This document shows positions 32,285 through 43,565 of a DNA stretch of 64,000 nt, piece after piece. The stretch covers positions 46,298,918-46,362,917 of the forward strand of contig CM070730.1 of NCBI GenBank assembly GCA_036346275.1. The letters run 5' to 3'. Numbering within the stretch: the stretch's first letter is position 1; each line of letters opens with the position of its first letter. Position numbers and translations under genes: made by a program. The stretch is from Otatea glauca. Taxonomy: Eukaryota > Streptophyta > Magnoliopsida > Poales > Poaceae. Under the pieces are notes generated by a model. That model ran no database searches. It had not been told where the DNA came from and saw only the letters and a program-made list of their open reading frames with translations.

Positions 32285-34821
32285 TGTAACATCCCAAAAT
32301 TTGAGTTTTGGAATGTTTGAATTCAAAAATGAACCATTTGTATTTTCTTGAATTAATTACAGCTTAATCTGAATTTTCTATTAATAAAAGGATTTAATTT
32401 GGCAAAACTATTCATCGCCCGCAGCGAAACCCTAGCCGCCGTCGATTCGGAGTCCCGCCGCCACACGCCTTGGCGTCCGTGCCGCGTCCGATGCGCGTTC
32501 CCCGAGGCTATAAAAGCTGTGCCGCACCCCGCCCGAGATCCGCCGTCTCGCGCCGCTTCGTTTGCCTTCTCCCTCGCCGTCCGTGGCGCCTCCGTTGCTC
32601 CGTGCGACCTCACCCGAGTCCGCCGCCCTTGTCGACGTCTTCCGCCGCCTTTTTCTTCGCCGCCGTTGCGTCTCCGCCGCCGTTGTGGGTCCCTTCGCCT
32701 TCCCCGCGTCATCCTCTCCCCGTTCCGCCTTGTCCCGGGTCCGATCCGCCGCCATCCCGCCGTCGGCCTCGTCTTCTTCCCCGTCTTCGGTAAACCTCGC
32801 TGCCGTCCTCCTTCGCCCAACCCCAGCCGTCCGATCGTCTGCGAGTGCACCAGATGGCACCACGCCTCCTCCGCCACATCCTTGGCTCCTAGCCGTCCGA
32901 TCTAGTCGGGTGGCCGGATGCGCGACGCGTGGCGTGGCCGCTTGCGTCAGCCGAGCCGCCCGCGTCAGCGATGACGTCAGCCGTGCGCCGGGTGCACGGT
33001 GGACAACCGCCGTGCCGTGAACCCAGTTCATCGTGAACCGATGACGTCAGCGTTGCGCAATAAATCGCTTTTCCAGTACAAAAATAAATCCAGAAATTCT
33101 GATTTTGTTATTTTCTGTATTTTCTCTGAATTTAATATTTCGGAGGCCCATTCTCGCTCATACGAACTCCGATTGAGGCGATTCAAGTTTCTAAATTTTT
33201 CTAAAATCAAGATCTATATTCCAGAGCCATTTATTTTCAGTTTTGAGCTGGTTTGAGTCTCTGTTTTGTATTTATTTGGTTTCGTTGCTTCTTTTCCGGT
33301 AGACGCTAATTCCAAGGGAGCGAACGAAGACTTCGAAGACCAAGATTCAGGACTAGATCAGCAAGGCAAGTCGTAACCTTTGATCATATTGATCCTATGT
33401 TTGCAAAGTAATTTATTTTATACACTTGCATGCTATTTTGTGTATCAATGCTTATTTAATGGGGGTAGATGTATACCTAGTTGACATTATGCCACCTTGA
33501 TTAGTTGTATGCCATGTATCCATTGCTAGACCTAGGTTGAGACATTACTAGTTGGACATAATCATTATACCAACATTGGGTTATCGTAGCTATGCTTAGA
33601 CATGCTTACATATACGTTGGGATTCATGTCACATGTGAATAATGTTAATATTGACTTAATGAGATATTGAATCGTGGCCGTTAGCCACTGTTGTAAAATT
33701 TGTTGTACCATGGCGGGGTTTGCCATTGGTCTTGGTTGAGCAATTGTTTTCCCTCGGGCAAGTGATCGTGAAGTAAAGGGGGTGCTTTCTAGCACATTGG
33801 GATGTGGATGTCTTGCCTGAGACAATTTAAGGACTTAATCTTGTGCGTCATTGAACCAGGCCTAGTCGTACTACCACATGTCTGGAATGGAGCAGACTTA
33901 GTGATTAATTTGCAATGTCTAGCCTTGAGTCTTGCCGGTTGGTGGTGTGGGTTCGGGATGGGCGGGTAGATTCGCAAAGCGCAAGAGGGGCCCTAAAGGC
34001 GAAACCTTAGCGAGGCGTCGAGTTTAGGCGATTGCATTGTAAAGGCTTTGCCATGATATCTCTGCGACACACCTAAGGAAGTGTGTTAAGATCGATTGCA
34101 CAAAGAGATGATCATGTCTTGTGGGTAAAGTTGTACAACCTCTGCAGAGTGTAAAACTATTCGAATAGCCGTGTCCGCGGTCATAAACAAGCCCGGGAAT
34201 TTCACACGGGGTATAGAGTGTTTCATAAAATGTGGAATGTGGAATTGTTGGGATGTGAACAGGGAGTTCACTGTCGTTTTGTTGTCTATCATTGATCTAC
34301 CAGTTATTTATTTATCTTTTCATAAATATGCTTTCAATCTATTTATTGTATTTTCAATTCAAGTTATTGCTTTCTGCAAATGAACCATATAGCCATCCTT
34401 GTCAAGCCATGCATGAATATATTGCATTAATTCCCTATGGCTTGCTGAGTACCTTTGTACTCACGGCTTTATGCCCTTGTTGATCAGTTGCTGAAGGAGA
34501 TAACGAATATCATGAGGAGGAATTCTACGAAGACTACGTGGATTAGGAAGGCGTTTCCCCAGACGATTGCCTGTGGCATGTTGAATGGTTCAAGTTATCT
34601 TTTCCGCTGCAATAGTATTTGTTTCTTAAGCCCTTAAGGCATAATGGTGTAAATATTGACCATAAGGTCGTTTGCTTTATTCAATAATAAATTGCTTCTT
34701 ATTAGTTAATTCGTTGTATGAAATGATATTTTATCTATGTTTCCACTGTGTGCACTAGCGTGATCCTGGACTAGTGCAGTATAAACAGAGGGTTTCGGAT
34801 TTGCTAATCCGGGTCCCGACA
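32285..34821 (+). repeat. 3' LTR of the Tekay-like element (2537 bp)
   Basis: Starts TGTAACATCC and ends GGGTCCCGACA. It lacks the 324 bp found at 24501-24824 of the 5' LTR; a TCATC at 32412-32416 marks the join. It keeps CAG and CTG where the 5' LTR shows CG. Confidence 0.92.
32509..32515 (+). promoter_or_regulatory. TATA box of the Tekay-like 3' LTR
   Basis: TATAAAA in GAGGCTATAAAAGCTG. Confidence 0.55.
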
Positions 34822-34826
34822 TGCAT

Positions 34827-35133
34827 GCGAAGTTTCACGGATTTGAATCAACCGATCAAAAGTTACCTTGATTCTTGTTTTTGAAATCTTGCTGATTTTA
34901 CTGTTCATCTCGATTTTACTGTTTACCCGAGAGCACTGGACGTTTGCCCAGTACTGGTCTGGCTAAGCTCTTTAGTCGGCTCTTTTAGAAAAGTAGCTTG
35001 AATGCTCTTTTGTGCAGTGCTAGCTCGGTTGATCTTTTCAGTTAGTTATTTTATAAAAGAGGCTTGAATACTTGAGGAATAATTTTATTTGGCTCCTATT
35101 CACTCTCCTCTAGTCGCTCTTTTCGATCCTTCA
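34827..35133 (+). repeat. Diverged SIRE-like LTR, right part
   Basis: Continues the LTR split at 24373: CCGATCAAAAGTTACC, CTGATTTTACTGTTCA, ATTTGGCTCCTATTCACTC, ending TCGATCCTTCA like other SIRE LTR ends. Confidence 0.75.
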
Positions 35134-36086
35134 TAATTCCACCACTGCTTCACATGAATCACATGGGCCTTCACATTAATTGATCGAGGTATTACAAATA
35201 AAACTTTATCACTGAAACGATCGATTGATCACTAAGCCCTTCTTGCTAATTGCTTAACTTAGGTTGCCGCAGGTTTGGAACAATAGTGAGATAGAATTAG
35301 GGAAAATTCTTTTATCTTTCTCTTACCTATTTAGGCCCTATTTGGTAGAGCTCTATATTCCAGCTTTACCTCAGATCTGAAACTTATGGACTAAAATAAA
35401 ATGAATTAAGTTTATATTTTTAGTCTAAAATGTAAATAAGATGACCCACCTAAACACTCTTAATATACCCACAACTTCAGCTCTACGGGTCTGGTGGAGC
35501 TAGAGTTGTACCAAACGCAGCCTTAATCTCTTTCTTTCTTTCTTTTTGAAATCCTATTTAATCTCTTTCCTAATAATATATCTCTTGTAGCGGGGGATTA
35601 GAGCCCTCCCGCCGGTGCCACGTCGCCTCCTCCCCGTTGAACTCCTCTAAAAAATCCAAAATTATGGATAGATCCTTCTACTGATTTTTTTAGAAAGGCC
35701 CCCGGGAAAATCTAAAATTACAGATAGGTCCTTGTACCATTTTCTTTTCATAAAGGACCACTTGGTTACGCCATCTTTTTTGCGCGAAGAACCCTGTGGT
35801 TGCGCAAATCTGTCGACGGCTCCTAGCCAGCCAATTTTTAAAAAATACCACAGAGAAAACCGGAATTATGTTTCTTAAAAAAAACCTCAGACCAATTTTT
35901 TTTCGCACGACGCGGCATCGCGCGCGCGTCTCTACCTAATTTACCTAACCTTCCTACTTAGATACATGGACGAACCATATGATTTTCAAGCATAGGAGAA
36001 GATCTCCATTCTCATATGACCAATCTTAACATTTAGAAAGATATATGAGTAATGGTTAATGTTAAAATAATTTTAGTATTTGATCG
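35134..36086. other. Stretch outside LTR elements
   Basis: 953 bp with no long frame. It holds a MITE at 35334-35522. The remainder is AT-rich with a pyrimidine run near 35527-35550 and a CG-rich island near 35910-35930. No gene seen. Confidence 0.5.
35334..35522. mobile_element. Tourist-like MITE (PIF/Harbinger type), 189 bp
   Basis: The left end GGCCCTATTTGGTAGAGCT pairs with the right end, whose complement reads GGCTGCGTTTGGTACAACT: imperfect terminal inverted repeats. TTA flanks both sides (35331-35333 and 35523-35525), the target preference of PIF/Harbinger MITEs. The inside is AT-rich with no frame. Many grass MITEs share the TTTGGTA core. Confidence 0.75.
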
Positions 36087-36328
36087 TGTTGAGTTGGAGT
36101 ATGATACAAATTTCTACTATATCTCTAATTAACTAACTATATCTCTAATCTGATTTGTACCTCTATAAATATGACCCTGTAGCCTAGGGTAAAAGCAAGC
36201 TCTTCATTGTAAACATCTCCTTATATAGTGATCGCCTTCGAGCGTCTGTAGTTTTTTTCCACAAAGGTTTTCTACGTAAAAAATCCATATATATCTCTTG
36301 TTCGCTATTTTCTGAGAATTTATTTGTA
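36087..36328 (+). repeat. 5' LTR of the Tork-like element (about 242 bp)
   Basis: Starts TGTTGAGTTGGAG, has a TATA box at 36164, and ends near ATTTATTTGTA just before the primer binding site. The exact right end is uncertain because the terminal CA is not seen. Confidence 0.68.
36164..36170 (+). promoter_or_regulatory. TATA box of the Tork-like LTR
   Basis: CTCTATAAATATG, about 78 bp into the LTR. Confidence 0.6.
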
Positions 36329-36333
36329 GAAAG

Positions 36334-36345
36334 TGGTATTAGAGC
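36334..36345 (+). other. Primer binding site of the Tork-like element
   Basis: TGGTATTAGAGC, one base from TGGTATCAGAGC (initiator tRNA-Met). Confidence 0.8.
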
Positions 36346-37151
36346 ACAGGAGATTAGATCTCTGGATGACACGAGATCAAAGCGAGGCGGCGCAGATTCG
36401 ATCTCCCGGTGCAAGGCGGCGCGGCGCAGCACAAAATTTCTCTGGCGCGACCGGCATCGTACGTGACAGCACTATCCGCAGCCCCGGCGACCATCGCTAA
36501 CAAGCCATCAAATTCAAGGGAGAAGAACGCGCGAGAAAGACAATTGATAGGGACGTGATCTACATCGATGACGAGCGACTCACGTGCGGCTGCTGCGAGA
36601 AAAAGCGCAGATCGTGACTCATGGCAAGTGCTTTTAAGTGGCGGGTACGAAGCACCAGCTCCCCGTCGATGGTGGCAAGAAAAGACACTTCTCTGTGCAG
36701 CACAGGAGCAAGGAAGCGTGACGCAACGCAGCACCAAAAAAAAAATTGCCTGCTGTACCTTGCTGTATTCTCTTCCTCCTACCATGAGTAGAGGTGGACA
36801 TCGTGCTGGCCCAACACGGATTTATCGGGTTTCGTGTCTGAACTGTGTCGGGCCGTGATGGTCTATTGGGTCCACTGTGCCATTCCGTACCGGCTTGGCT
36901 CGTCTTCGGTGAGCCCAGGCATGACCTATTTGCGTTTCGTGCCTGCTTCGTGTCGTACCGGCCTGGGTCCAACCTATTTGCACTATTACGATGAGAGAAA
37001 AAGAGTTGAAAACGCATGGAGCTAAGGCAGTGGCTTCACTCACTCTCTCTCAATCGTAATAGTGATCAGACTCTCTCTCAATCTCTCCTACTCTCTCTCA
37101 ATCTCTCTTGCTCACTCACTCTCTCTCAAATGATCAGACGAGAAAGAGAGA
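36346..37151 (+). other. Leader of the Tork-like element, left of SIRE element 2
   Basis: About 800 bp with no convincing gene. Its last 90 bp are CT-rich (CACTCTCTCTCAATC repeats) and pair with the GA-rich stretch at 46381-46457. Confidence 0.6.
37039..37129. repeat. Inverted repeat arm, partner 46381-46457
   Basis: CAATCTCTCCTACTCTCTCT and TCAATCTCTCTTGCTCAC occur here and, reversed and complemented and in matching order, at 46381-46457 (again near 56130-56200). The SIRE insertion point (37157) lies between the two arms. Confidence 0.65.
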
Positions 37152-37156
37152 GAGAA
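37152..37156. repeat. Target site duplication GAGAA (partners 46187-46191 and 55945-55949)
   Basis: GAGAA precedes the SIRE element 2 5' LTR and follows both its 3' LTR and its 5' LTR. The extra copy at 46187 belongs to the duplicated Tork segment. Confidence 0.85.
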
Positions 37157-37442
37157 TGAAAGACCATGTGGAGGTCGATCCATTTTTGTGATGAGTATTT
37201 GACTTTATTTGAGCAAAGTGTGCTCAAGTTTGAGTTTGATTTGGATTGATTTTCAATATAGAGCAATTTGAGTGACTGGTCGGAGACCAGTCGTCCGACC
37301 CCGAGTGGTCGGGGCTGTGGTTGAGTCGGAGACCAGTCGTCTGACCCCGAGTGGTCAGGTCTTTGGTTGGTCGGAGACCAGTCGTCCGACTCCGAGTGGT
37401 TGAGTCGGAGACCAGTCGTCCGACTCTTAGTGGTTGGTCGGA
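37157..37442 (+). repeat. SIRE element 2 5' LTR, left part
   Basis: Starts TGAAAGACCATGTGG and contains GGAGACCAGTCGTCCGAC repeats, cut at TCGGA (37438-37442) by the CRM insertion. Confidence 0.88.
37438..37442. repeat. Target site duplication TCGGA (partner 44502-44506)
   Basis: Identical 5-bp repeats flank the CRM element. Confidence 0.88.
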
Positions 37443-38377
37443 TGATGTAAACCCGTTGGGTGAAATCCCGATCTTTCGATGAGAAGGCGTGGGATAACTC
37501 GATTGGTAGAGGAGACGACGTTCACGGCTCGACTACAGCCTTCCAAGGACGCTGCGCCTTAGCAACCGATACACCACCTCCTATGGTTGCGCGATCTTGT
37601 GGAAGCGCGACACCCGACCACTAGGGCACTCGTCACGCAAGCAATCGAAGAACTAGCAAGAACAAGTAGAACAAGTCTTGAATTACTAGATGTAAGAGAA
37701 GGTTTCAAACTCAATCTCCAATAAGGTGGGGTTAGAAGACAAGAAGACGGTGGCTAATCCGGCCGCGCGCTTACAAGCAAGTAGCGAGCTAAACTTGATC
37801 TAAACAAAACCCAAGTGTTCTGGTGGCGGCTAAGGGGTATATAAGCGTGGAAGGTCGACCACAAGGGTGCTGGGGTCGAGCTCCAACCCTAGGGCGCATC
37901 CTAATGGACCCAACTTGATACGGCCCATTGGGCCAAAATATGGTGGCGCACCACTGAGCAGAAAAACCTCTCGGTAGTAATTTGACGATTGCGGCCGCCT
38001 CGGAACAGATATGGACATGAGTCCGGATCCATATGAAAATAGACTTCATCAGAAATCATCGAAGTACTTGAACGCCCCAATCCGAGTCCATATGCGACCG
38101 GTGCGTCCGTCACAAGTTGGTGCTGTGCTGCAGTCCGAATCCAGCCTGCGCGAATCCGTTTCCCTTTCGGTCCTCTCCTTGGTTCCTAAGCAAAACAAGA
38201 GTGCAAACGTCTCCACGGTCTAAACATGATGGACATGAACTCAAGAGTGAACTCACCTGATGATTAAGTTAACGAGCACGAGCACGAGTAATAGGACCAA
38301 TAACAAGTGGTACTTGTGTAGGCGTGGATGTATCTTGTGTAGGCATGGATGTATCGTTGGTATTGATGTCCTCATCA
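37443..38377 (-). repeat. 3' LTR of the CRM element
   Basis: 935 bp, minus-strand start TGATGAGGACATC. A polypurine run (complement of TCCCCCCTTCTTGC) lies just outside at 38378-38391. The TATA box TATATA is at 37838-37843. The CR-coding frame has TAA at 38269-38271. Confidence 0.88.
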
Positions 38378-39290
38378 TCCCCCCTTCTTGCATTTGAGTC
38401 GTCCTCGACTCAAACTCAGCTTCCTCTCCCAAATAAGGCTTTAAATCTGCAATGTTATAAGTGGGACTAACCCCAAAGGTAGCAGGCAGATCCAACTTAT
38501 ATGCATTGTTATTAATTCTCTCCAACACTTTAAACGGTCCATCGGCCGAGGAAGCAATTTAGATTTTATGATTCAGAAACCTTTCTTTTCGCAAATGCAA
38601 CCAAACTAAATCTCCAGGTTCAAACTTTAGTTCCTTTCTACCTTTATCACCAGCAAACTTATATTTAGCATTCATGCGCTCTATGTTTTCTTTTGTCGTT
38701 TCATGCAGTTTTAACATTAGTTCAGCACGCTTAGTTGCATCAAAATTCAATTTCTCAGAAGATGGCAAAGGCATTAAATCAATAGGAGCACGAGGCAACA
38801 AACCATATACAATCTGAAACGGGCACATCTTTGTAGTAGAATGCAACGATCGATTATAAGCAAATTCAATATGAGGCAAACAATCTTCCCACATCTTAAT
38901 GTTCTTTAAAATAGCCCTTAACATAGTAGACAAAGTTCTATTCACATCTTCAGTTTGACCATCAGTTTGGGGATGACATGTAGTAGAAAACAAAAGCTTA
39001 GTCCCTAATTTTGCCCACAAAGTCTTCCAAAAATGGCTAAGAAATTTAGCATCACGATCAAAAGCGATTGTATTGGGCACACCATGCAAGCGAACAATTT
39101 CTCGAAAGAACAAATCGCGATATGAGTAGCATCATCGTTTTATGACATGGTATGAAATGTGCCATCTTAGAAAATCTATCAACAACCACAAACACACTAT
39201 CACGTCCCTTCCTAGTCCTAGGCAATCCCAACACAAAATCCATAGAAATATCTTCCCAAGGAGCACTAGGCAGGTAGAGGTAAATACAAA
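38253..39290 (-). pseudogene. CRM integrase, core and C-terminus
   Basis: On the minus strand: FVVVDRFSKMAHFIPCHKT (Asp 1), TIAFDRDAKFLSHFWKTLW (Asp 2; the family has SDRD), CHPQTDGQTEDVNRTLSTM (Glu kept), HIEFAYNRSLHST, PGDLVWLHLRKERF, then MLERINNNAYKLDLP and FGVSPTYNIADLKPYLGEE. Frame breaks lie near 39110 and between 38559 and 38528 (TAA). The last block runs on into the LTR, where a change in the G run of the PPT puts it out of the CR frame. Confidence 0.84.
38378..38391 (-). other. Polypurine tract of the CRM element
   Basis: The minus strand reads GCAAGAAGGGGGGA immediately before the LTR. It also lies inside the pol frame, as expected when pol overlaps the 3' LTR. Confidence 0.78.
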
Positions 39291-40038
39291 CCGTATGGAT
39301 TTAACGGTGACTTAGCCTTTTGACATGTCGTGCAACGAGCAACAAATCTCTCCACATCTCTTCTCATCTTGGGCCAAAAGAAATGACCGGCAAGTATGTC
39401 CTCTGTTTTTAGCTCCAAAATGTCCCATCAAGCCACCTCCATGTGCTTCTGCAACAACAATAAGCGAGCGGAGCTAGTGGAATGCATAGCTTGTTAGCTC
39501 TAAACACAAACCCATCGATGGCGATGAATTTGTTCCATCCCTTTCCATCTTTACAATGCGACAACACATCCTTGAAATCGGCATCATTAACATATTGGTC
39601 TTTAATTGTTTCTAATCCAAAGATTTTGTAATCAAGTTGATTCAAACAAAGTATATCTCTAGACAAAGCATCAACAATGATATTCTCTTTTCCTTTCTTG
39701 TGCTTAATAACATAAGGAAAAGATTCAATAAATTCAACCCACTTAGCATGTCTACGGTTCAGTTCTCCTTGACTACGAATATGCTTCAAAGATTCATGAT
39801 TAGAATGAATAACAAACTCTTTGGGCCACAAATAATGCTGCCATGTTTCTAATGTTAGCACTAGAGCATATAATTCCTTATCATAAGTAGAATAATTTAG
39901 AACAGGCCGCTCAATTTTCACTAAAATATACAATGAGTTTGCCTTCTTGTAACAAAACACCACCCAATCCAATCCCACTAGCATCACATTCAAGCTCAAA
40001 AGTCTTATTAAAATCAGGAAGTTGGAGGAGAGGTGCAT
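39291..40038 (-). pseudogene. CRM RNase H and integrase zinc finger region
   Basis: The frame 39409-40038 shows YSTYDKELYALV, HSNHESLKHIRSQGELNRRH, VIKHKKGKENIIVDALSR and the linker LETIKDQYVNDADFKDVLSH. It ends GTFWS near 39409, where the finger begins. A frame break lies before the finger's Cys pair, near 39340-39410. Confidence 0.82.
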
Positions 40039-40744
40039 GAGACAATTTATCTTTCAGCATGTTGAAGGAGTCCTCTTGTACATTGCCCCAACTAAAAGGC
40101 ACTCCCTTCTTTGTAAGCTCATTCAAAGGTGCAGCAATGGTACTGAAGTCCTTCACAAAACGGCGATAGAAGCTAGCAAGTCCTAGGAAACTCCGCACTT
40201 GTGTGATAGTCTTTGGCACAGGCCATCCCTGTATAGCTTCTACCTTGGCTTGATCAACCTCAATTCCCTGTGGAGTCACAACATAGCCAAGAGACGACAC
40301 TCGATCGGTGCAAAATGGGCACTTCTCAAGGTTACCAAATAAACGTGCATCTCGTAAAGCATTAAAAACAGCACGTAAGTGATCAAGATGTTCATCCATA
40401 GATTTGCTGTAGATCAATATATCGTCAAAGTATACTACCACAAATTTTCCAATGAAAGCACGCAAAACCTCGTTCATTAATCTCATGAAAGTGCTAGGCG
40501 TATTAGTTAACCCAAAAGGCATGACTAACCACTCATATAAACCGAACTTAGTTTTGAAAGCAGTTTTCCATTCATCTCCCAATTTCATACGAATCTGGTG
40601 GTACCCACTACGCAAATCAACTTTAGAAAACACAATAGCACCACTCAATTCATCAAGCATATCATCTAAACGTGGAATAGGGTGTCGATATCGAATGGTG
40701 ATATTATTAATAGCTCTACAATCAACACATACGCCATGTTCCAT
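39911..40744 (-). pseudogene. CRM reverse transcriptase and start of RNase H
   Basis: 277 open residues: CVDCRAINNITIRYRHPIPR, FSKVDLRSGYHQIRM, the catalytic VVYFDDILIYS, FLGLASFYRRFVKDF and the RNase H start ECDASGIGLGGVLLQEG. It joins the previous entry by a one-base shift near 39915. The N-terminal edge is shifted near 40745. Confidence 0.9.
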
Positions 40745-41580
40745 CTTTCTTAGGCACTAAAATAACCGGAACAGCACAATGACTAAGAGACTCACGCACA
40801 TAACCTTTGTCGAGTAGTTCTTGCACTTGCCATTGAATTTCCTTTGTTTCCTCGGATTTGTCTGTATGGCGACGGTTTGGCAAAGATGCACCAGGAATAA
40901 GATCAATTTGGTGCTCAATCCCTCATATAGGTGGCAGCCCGCTGGTATCTCACTTGAAATACATCGAATACTCCGCAAAAGCGTTAGCAACCGCAGGAGG
41001 CAAAAATCTTGCATATCTTGAATTGAAATCAACGCATCCTTGCATACCAAAGCGTAGGCAATAGAAGTGGAAGCAATTAATTCATTAACATCAGATTTAG
41101 TCGCAAGCAAGCAATGTCCTTTCAATTTTATCCCATCTTTCTTATTACCAACAGATTTAATATTTTTGTTGTTCTTAGTTTTAGCTTTGGTAGCTTTAGC
41201 AACATCATCACGCACAATAGCCTCAGGGTACATGGGAAGCAAAACAATTTTCTTATCATGGTGTATGAGAGAATACTGATTTGATCTACCATGATGCATA
41301 CAATCCGTATCAAATTGCCATGGTCTACCTAGCAGAATATTACAAGCTTCCATAGGCACAACGTCACATTCAACAACATCACGATATGAGCCAATTGCAA
41401 AATTAATTTGTACCAGCTTGGTTACCTTGACCTTACCACTGTTGTTAAGCCATCGAATGTGATATGGATGTGGGTGCGGTTTGGTTGTAAGTGCAAGCTT
41501 CTCCACCATATTCTTTGCTAGCCAAGTTGTTGCAACTACCTCCATCAATGATCAAGCGGCACGAGCGCTCCTTAATGACA
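40745..41580 (-). pseudogene. CRM protease and protease-RT linker
   Basis: The active-site region IIDGGSCNNLASK is readable at about 41520-41560, one base out of frame with KNMVEKLALTTKPHPHPYHI and CDVVPMEACNILLGRPWQFD (frame 40757-41548). The shift comes from an extra A in AGCAAAGAATATG. After the domain the frame is Lys/Asn-rich (AKTKNNKNIK), the usual linker. Confidence 0.8.
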
Positions 41581-43015
41581 CACTTTGTTTGAAACAACGT
41601 ATCTGCTGATTCTGCTCCGCCTTCTCCATTTGTGCACTAAGCACCGCTGCACAATGAGGCTCTCATAATGCTCGCATCATCCGCACCAATCTGTTCTTAC
41701 GGTTGTTCCTCACTACTGCGTCGTCACCGCAAGCAAAGCAAGTGTAGCTTCATCGAAATCACTAGCGGAGGAATACCCACCATCGTCTTTGACCACCAAA
41801 ACACGCTTGCTAGGACGAGTCACGCTGCTGCGTGTCCATAGCCCTTGCATCGATGACACTAAACATCTCTTGTTCTACCGTGGAGGCAACCAGAAGAGGC
41901 ACTACCGGCTGGTTTCGGGCAGATTTGGTTGCTGAATTTGTGGGTGAAGCACGTGGTTTGTCGCTGGAGAAAGGCGGTGGTCTGGTCGACTCGGCGAGGA
42001 AGTTGGTGGAGGTGCACGCCGGTCATGGAAGTAGTCGTCTTGCTGCCATGGTGTAGGTTTTCTGCGAAGCGTTAGACCTTGCACTAGCACGTCATCCCTG
42101 CACTTCCCTTTCGACTTTACAAGCAAGATGAAACAAGCGGGTTATGTTAGCATAATCTTTATAAGCAAGGATGTCTGAATTTCTCTATTTAACCCGCCCA
42201 AAAATCTAGCCATAGCAGGTTCCTCTCCCTCCTCTAAATTACAACGCAAACATACCCATTTGTAATTCCCGATAATGTTCCTCTACACTTTTAGCACCTG
42301 TCTCAATTGTTGCAACTTGTTTAACGGATCACGTGCATAATAAGAAGGAACAAATCTAGCCCGCATGACCCGTTTCAAAGCATCCCAAGTTTGTGGCATG
42401 TTATTAGGATTCTTCTTGCCATGTTCTATCCACCAAGCGAGCGAATTGATAAACTCACTAGTAATGACCCTAACACGTGCATTTCGGAAATTCATGACAT
42501 GCAAACTTTTGATCAATAGCAATCTCCCAAGTAATGTAAGCATCGGGATCATATTTACCATCAAAAGGAGGTATCTTAAATTTAATCTTACTAAAAGCGT
42601 CATCATTACCATGTACCTCACGCCGTGAAAACCACCCATACCTCTACGGTTAGTGCGTAGCCGCCGGCGATTAGGAGCTTCTTGGTCATCTTATTGATGT
42701 CGACAACATACTCATCCCAATTATCTTGACACCCTCATCACGCCCACGGTGGTATTAGCATGTATCTCGTCAAATCGCCTCGAGTGCAGCAAGACTCTTG
42801 TCAATACGAGCAATCGACACCTCCACCTGTAAGCTTGGTGTTGGTGTCGATCTGTGGCCTCAATTGCCCCATCTTTTCATTCGTCACGCAAGTCATTATC
42901 AAGACCTTAGTGTGCGTCTTCACCACTTTTCAAAGTGTTGTATGATGCCTTTGGTGCGAGGAGAAGCGTGGCCTATTCTCGAGAAGCATCATCATCATCG
43001 ATCCTGCCATGGTTA
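41581..43015 (-). pseudogene. CRM gag
   Basis: Recognisable in pieces: FKIPPFDGKYDPDAYITWE (about 42540-42600), LAWWIEHGKKNPNN, MPQTWDALKRVMRARFVPSY and YARDPLNKLQQLRQ (42283-42445). A possible ATG lies at 43013 in CCATGGCAGG. The C-terminal nucleocapsid part (41581-42100) is too shifted to show a zinc knuckle. Confidence 0.7.
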
Positions 43016-43565
43016 GTCGAGCAGAGGCAACAAGAAAAACAAGTGAAGGAATAAAAACCCTCTGACTATTAGGATGTAGCTACTGCAAGGCGCTCACTCT
43101 CAACCTGTCACACAAGCTCTTACCAATTCTTACCTTGCTCAACAGGAGGGGACGGCAACCAACAAGTCTGCAACCGTGGAATGAAATGTATCGGTGCCGC
43201 AGCAACAAGACACATCAAGTGTAGTCGACTATGTGGAGCTGTAGGTGGGCTGAAGCAAGGAATACACTAGCACCACGTTAGTTACAAAAGCAAGCTGAAT
43301 AATCGTTCAACGGTGGTACTATGCTGGTCCTAGCCTAGACCGTGCTAGAGACGCGAGCCTGGACACAAAGGAAGTCACAACGCCCCACCGAAAACAAGAG
43401 AGAAGCACAAATGAACAGCCCCTTTCCTTTTCTTCTTCTTCCTTTTTTTTCTTTTTTTTTTCTTTTTTTCTCTTTTTTTTTCAGGGGATCCTCAAAACTG
43501 AATATATGAATAAAGAGAGTTCAAAAGAGCCAATCACCACACACTTTTTTTTCGGAATTACAGGG
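43016..43565 (-). other. CRM leader with a long pyrimidine tract
   Basis: Holds a 60-bp C/T run on the plus strand (about 43425-43484). No primer binding site is found next to the LTR, so the LTR-leader junction near 43550-43570 seems rearranged. Confidence 0.5.

Larger units (their letters stand above)
24374..34821 (+). mobile_element. Tekay-like chromovirus (Ty3/gypsy), complete and decayed
   Basis: LTRs at 24374-27188 and 32285-34821 (TGTAACATCC to GGGTCC..CA), a degenerate primer binding site, gag, protease, RT, RNase H, integrase, a chromodomain-like end and a PPT, with TGCAT duplications. Tekay lineage (Retrosat2/RIRE3 type) is inferred from the long LTRs, the pol sequence and the chromodomain. 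It is inserted in a diverged SIRE-like LTR. Confidence 0.88.

Noticed and set aside
35690..35908. 72-codon minus-strand frame between elements
   Set aside because: AT-rich, no motif and no splice or promoter context; probably chance.
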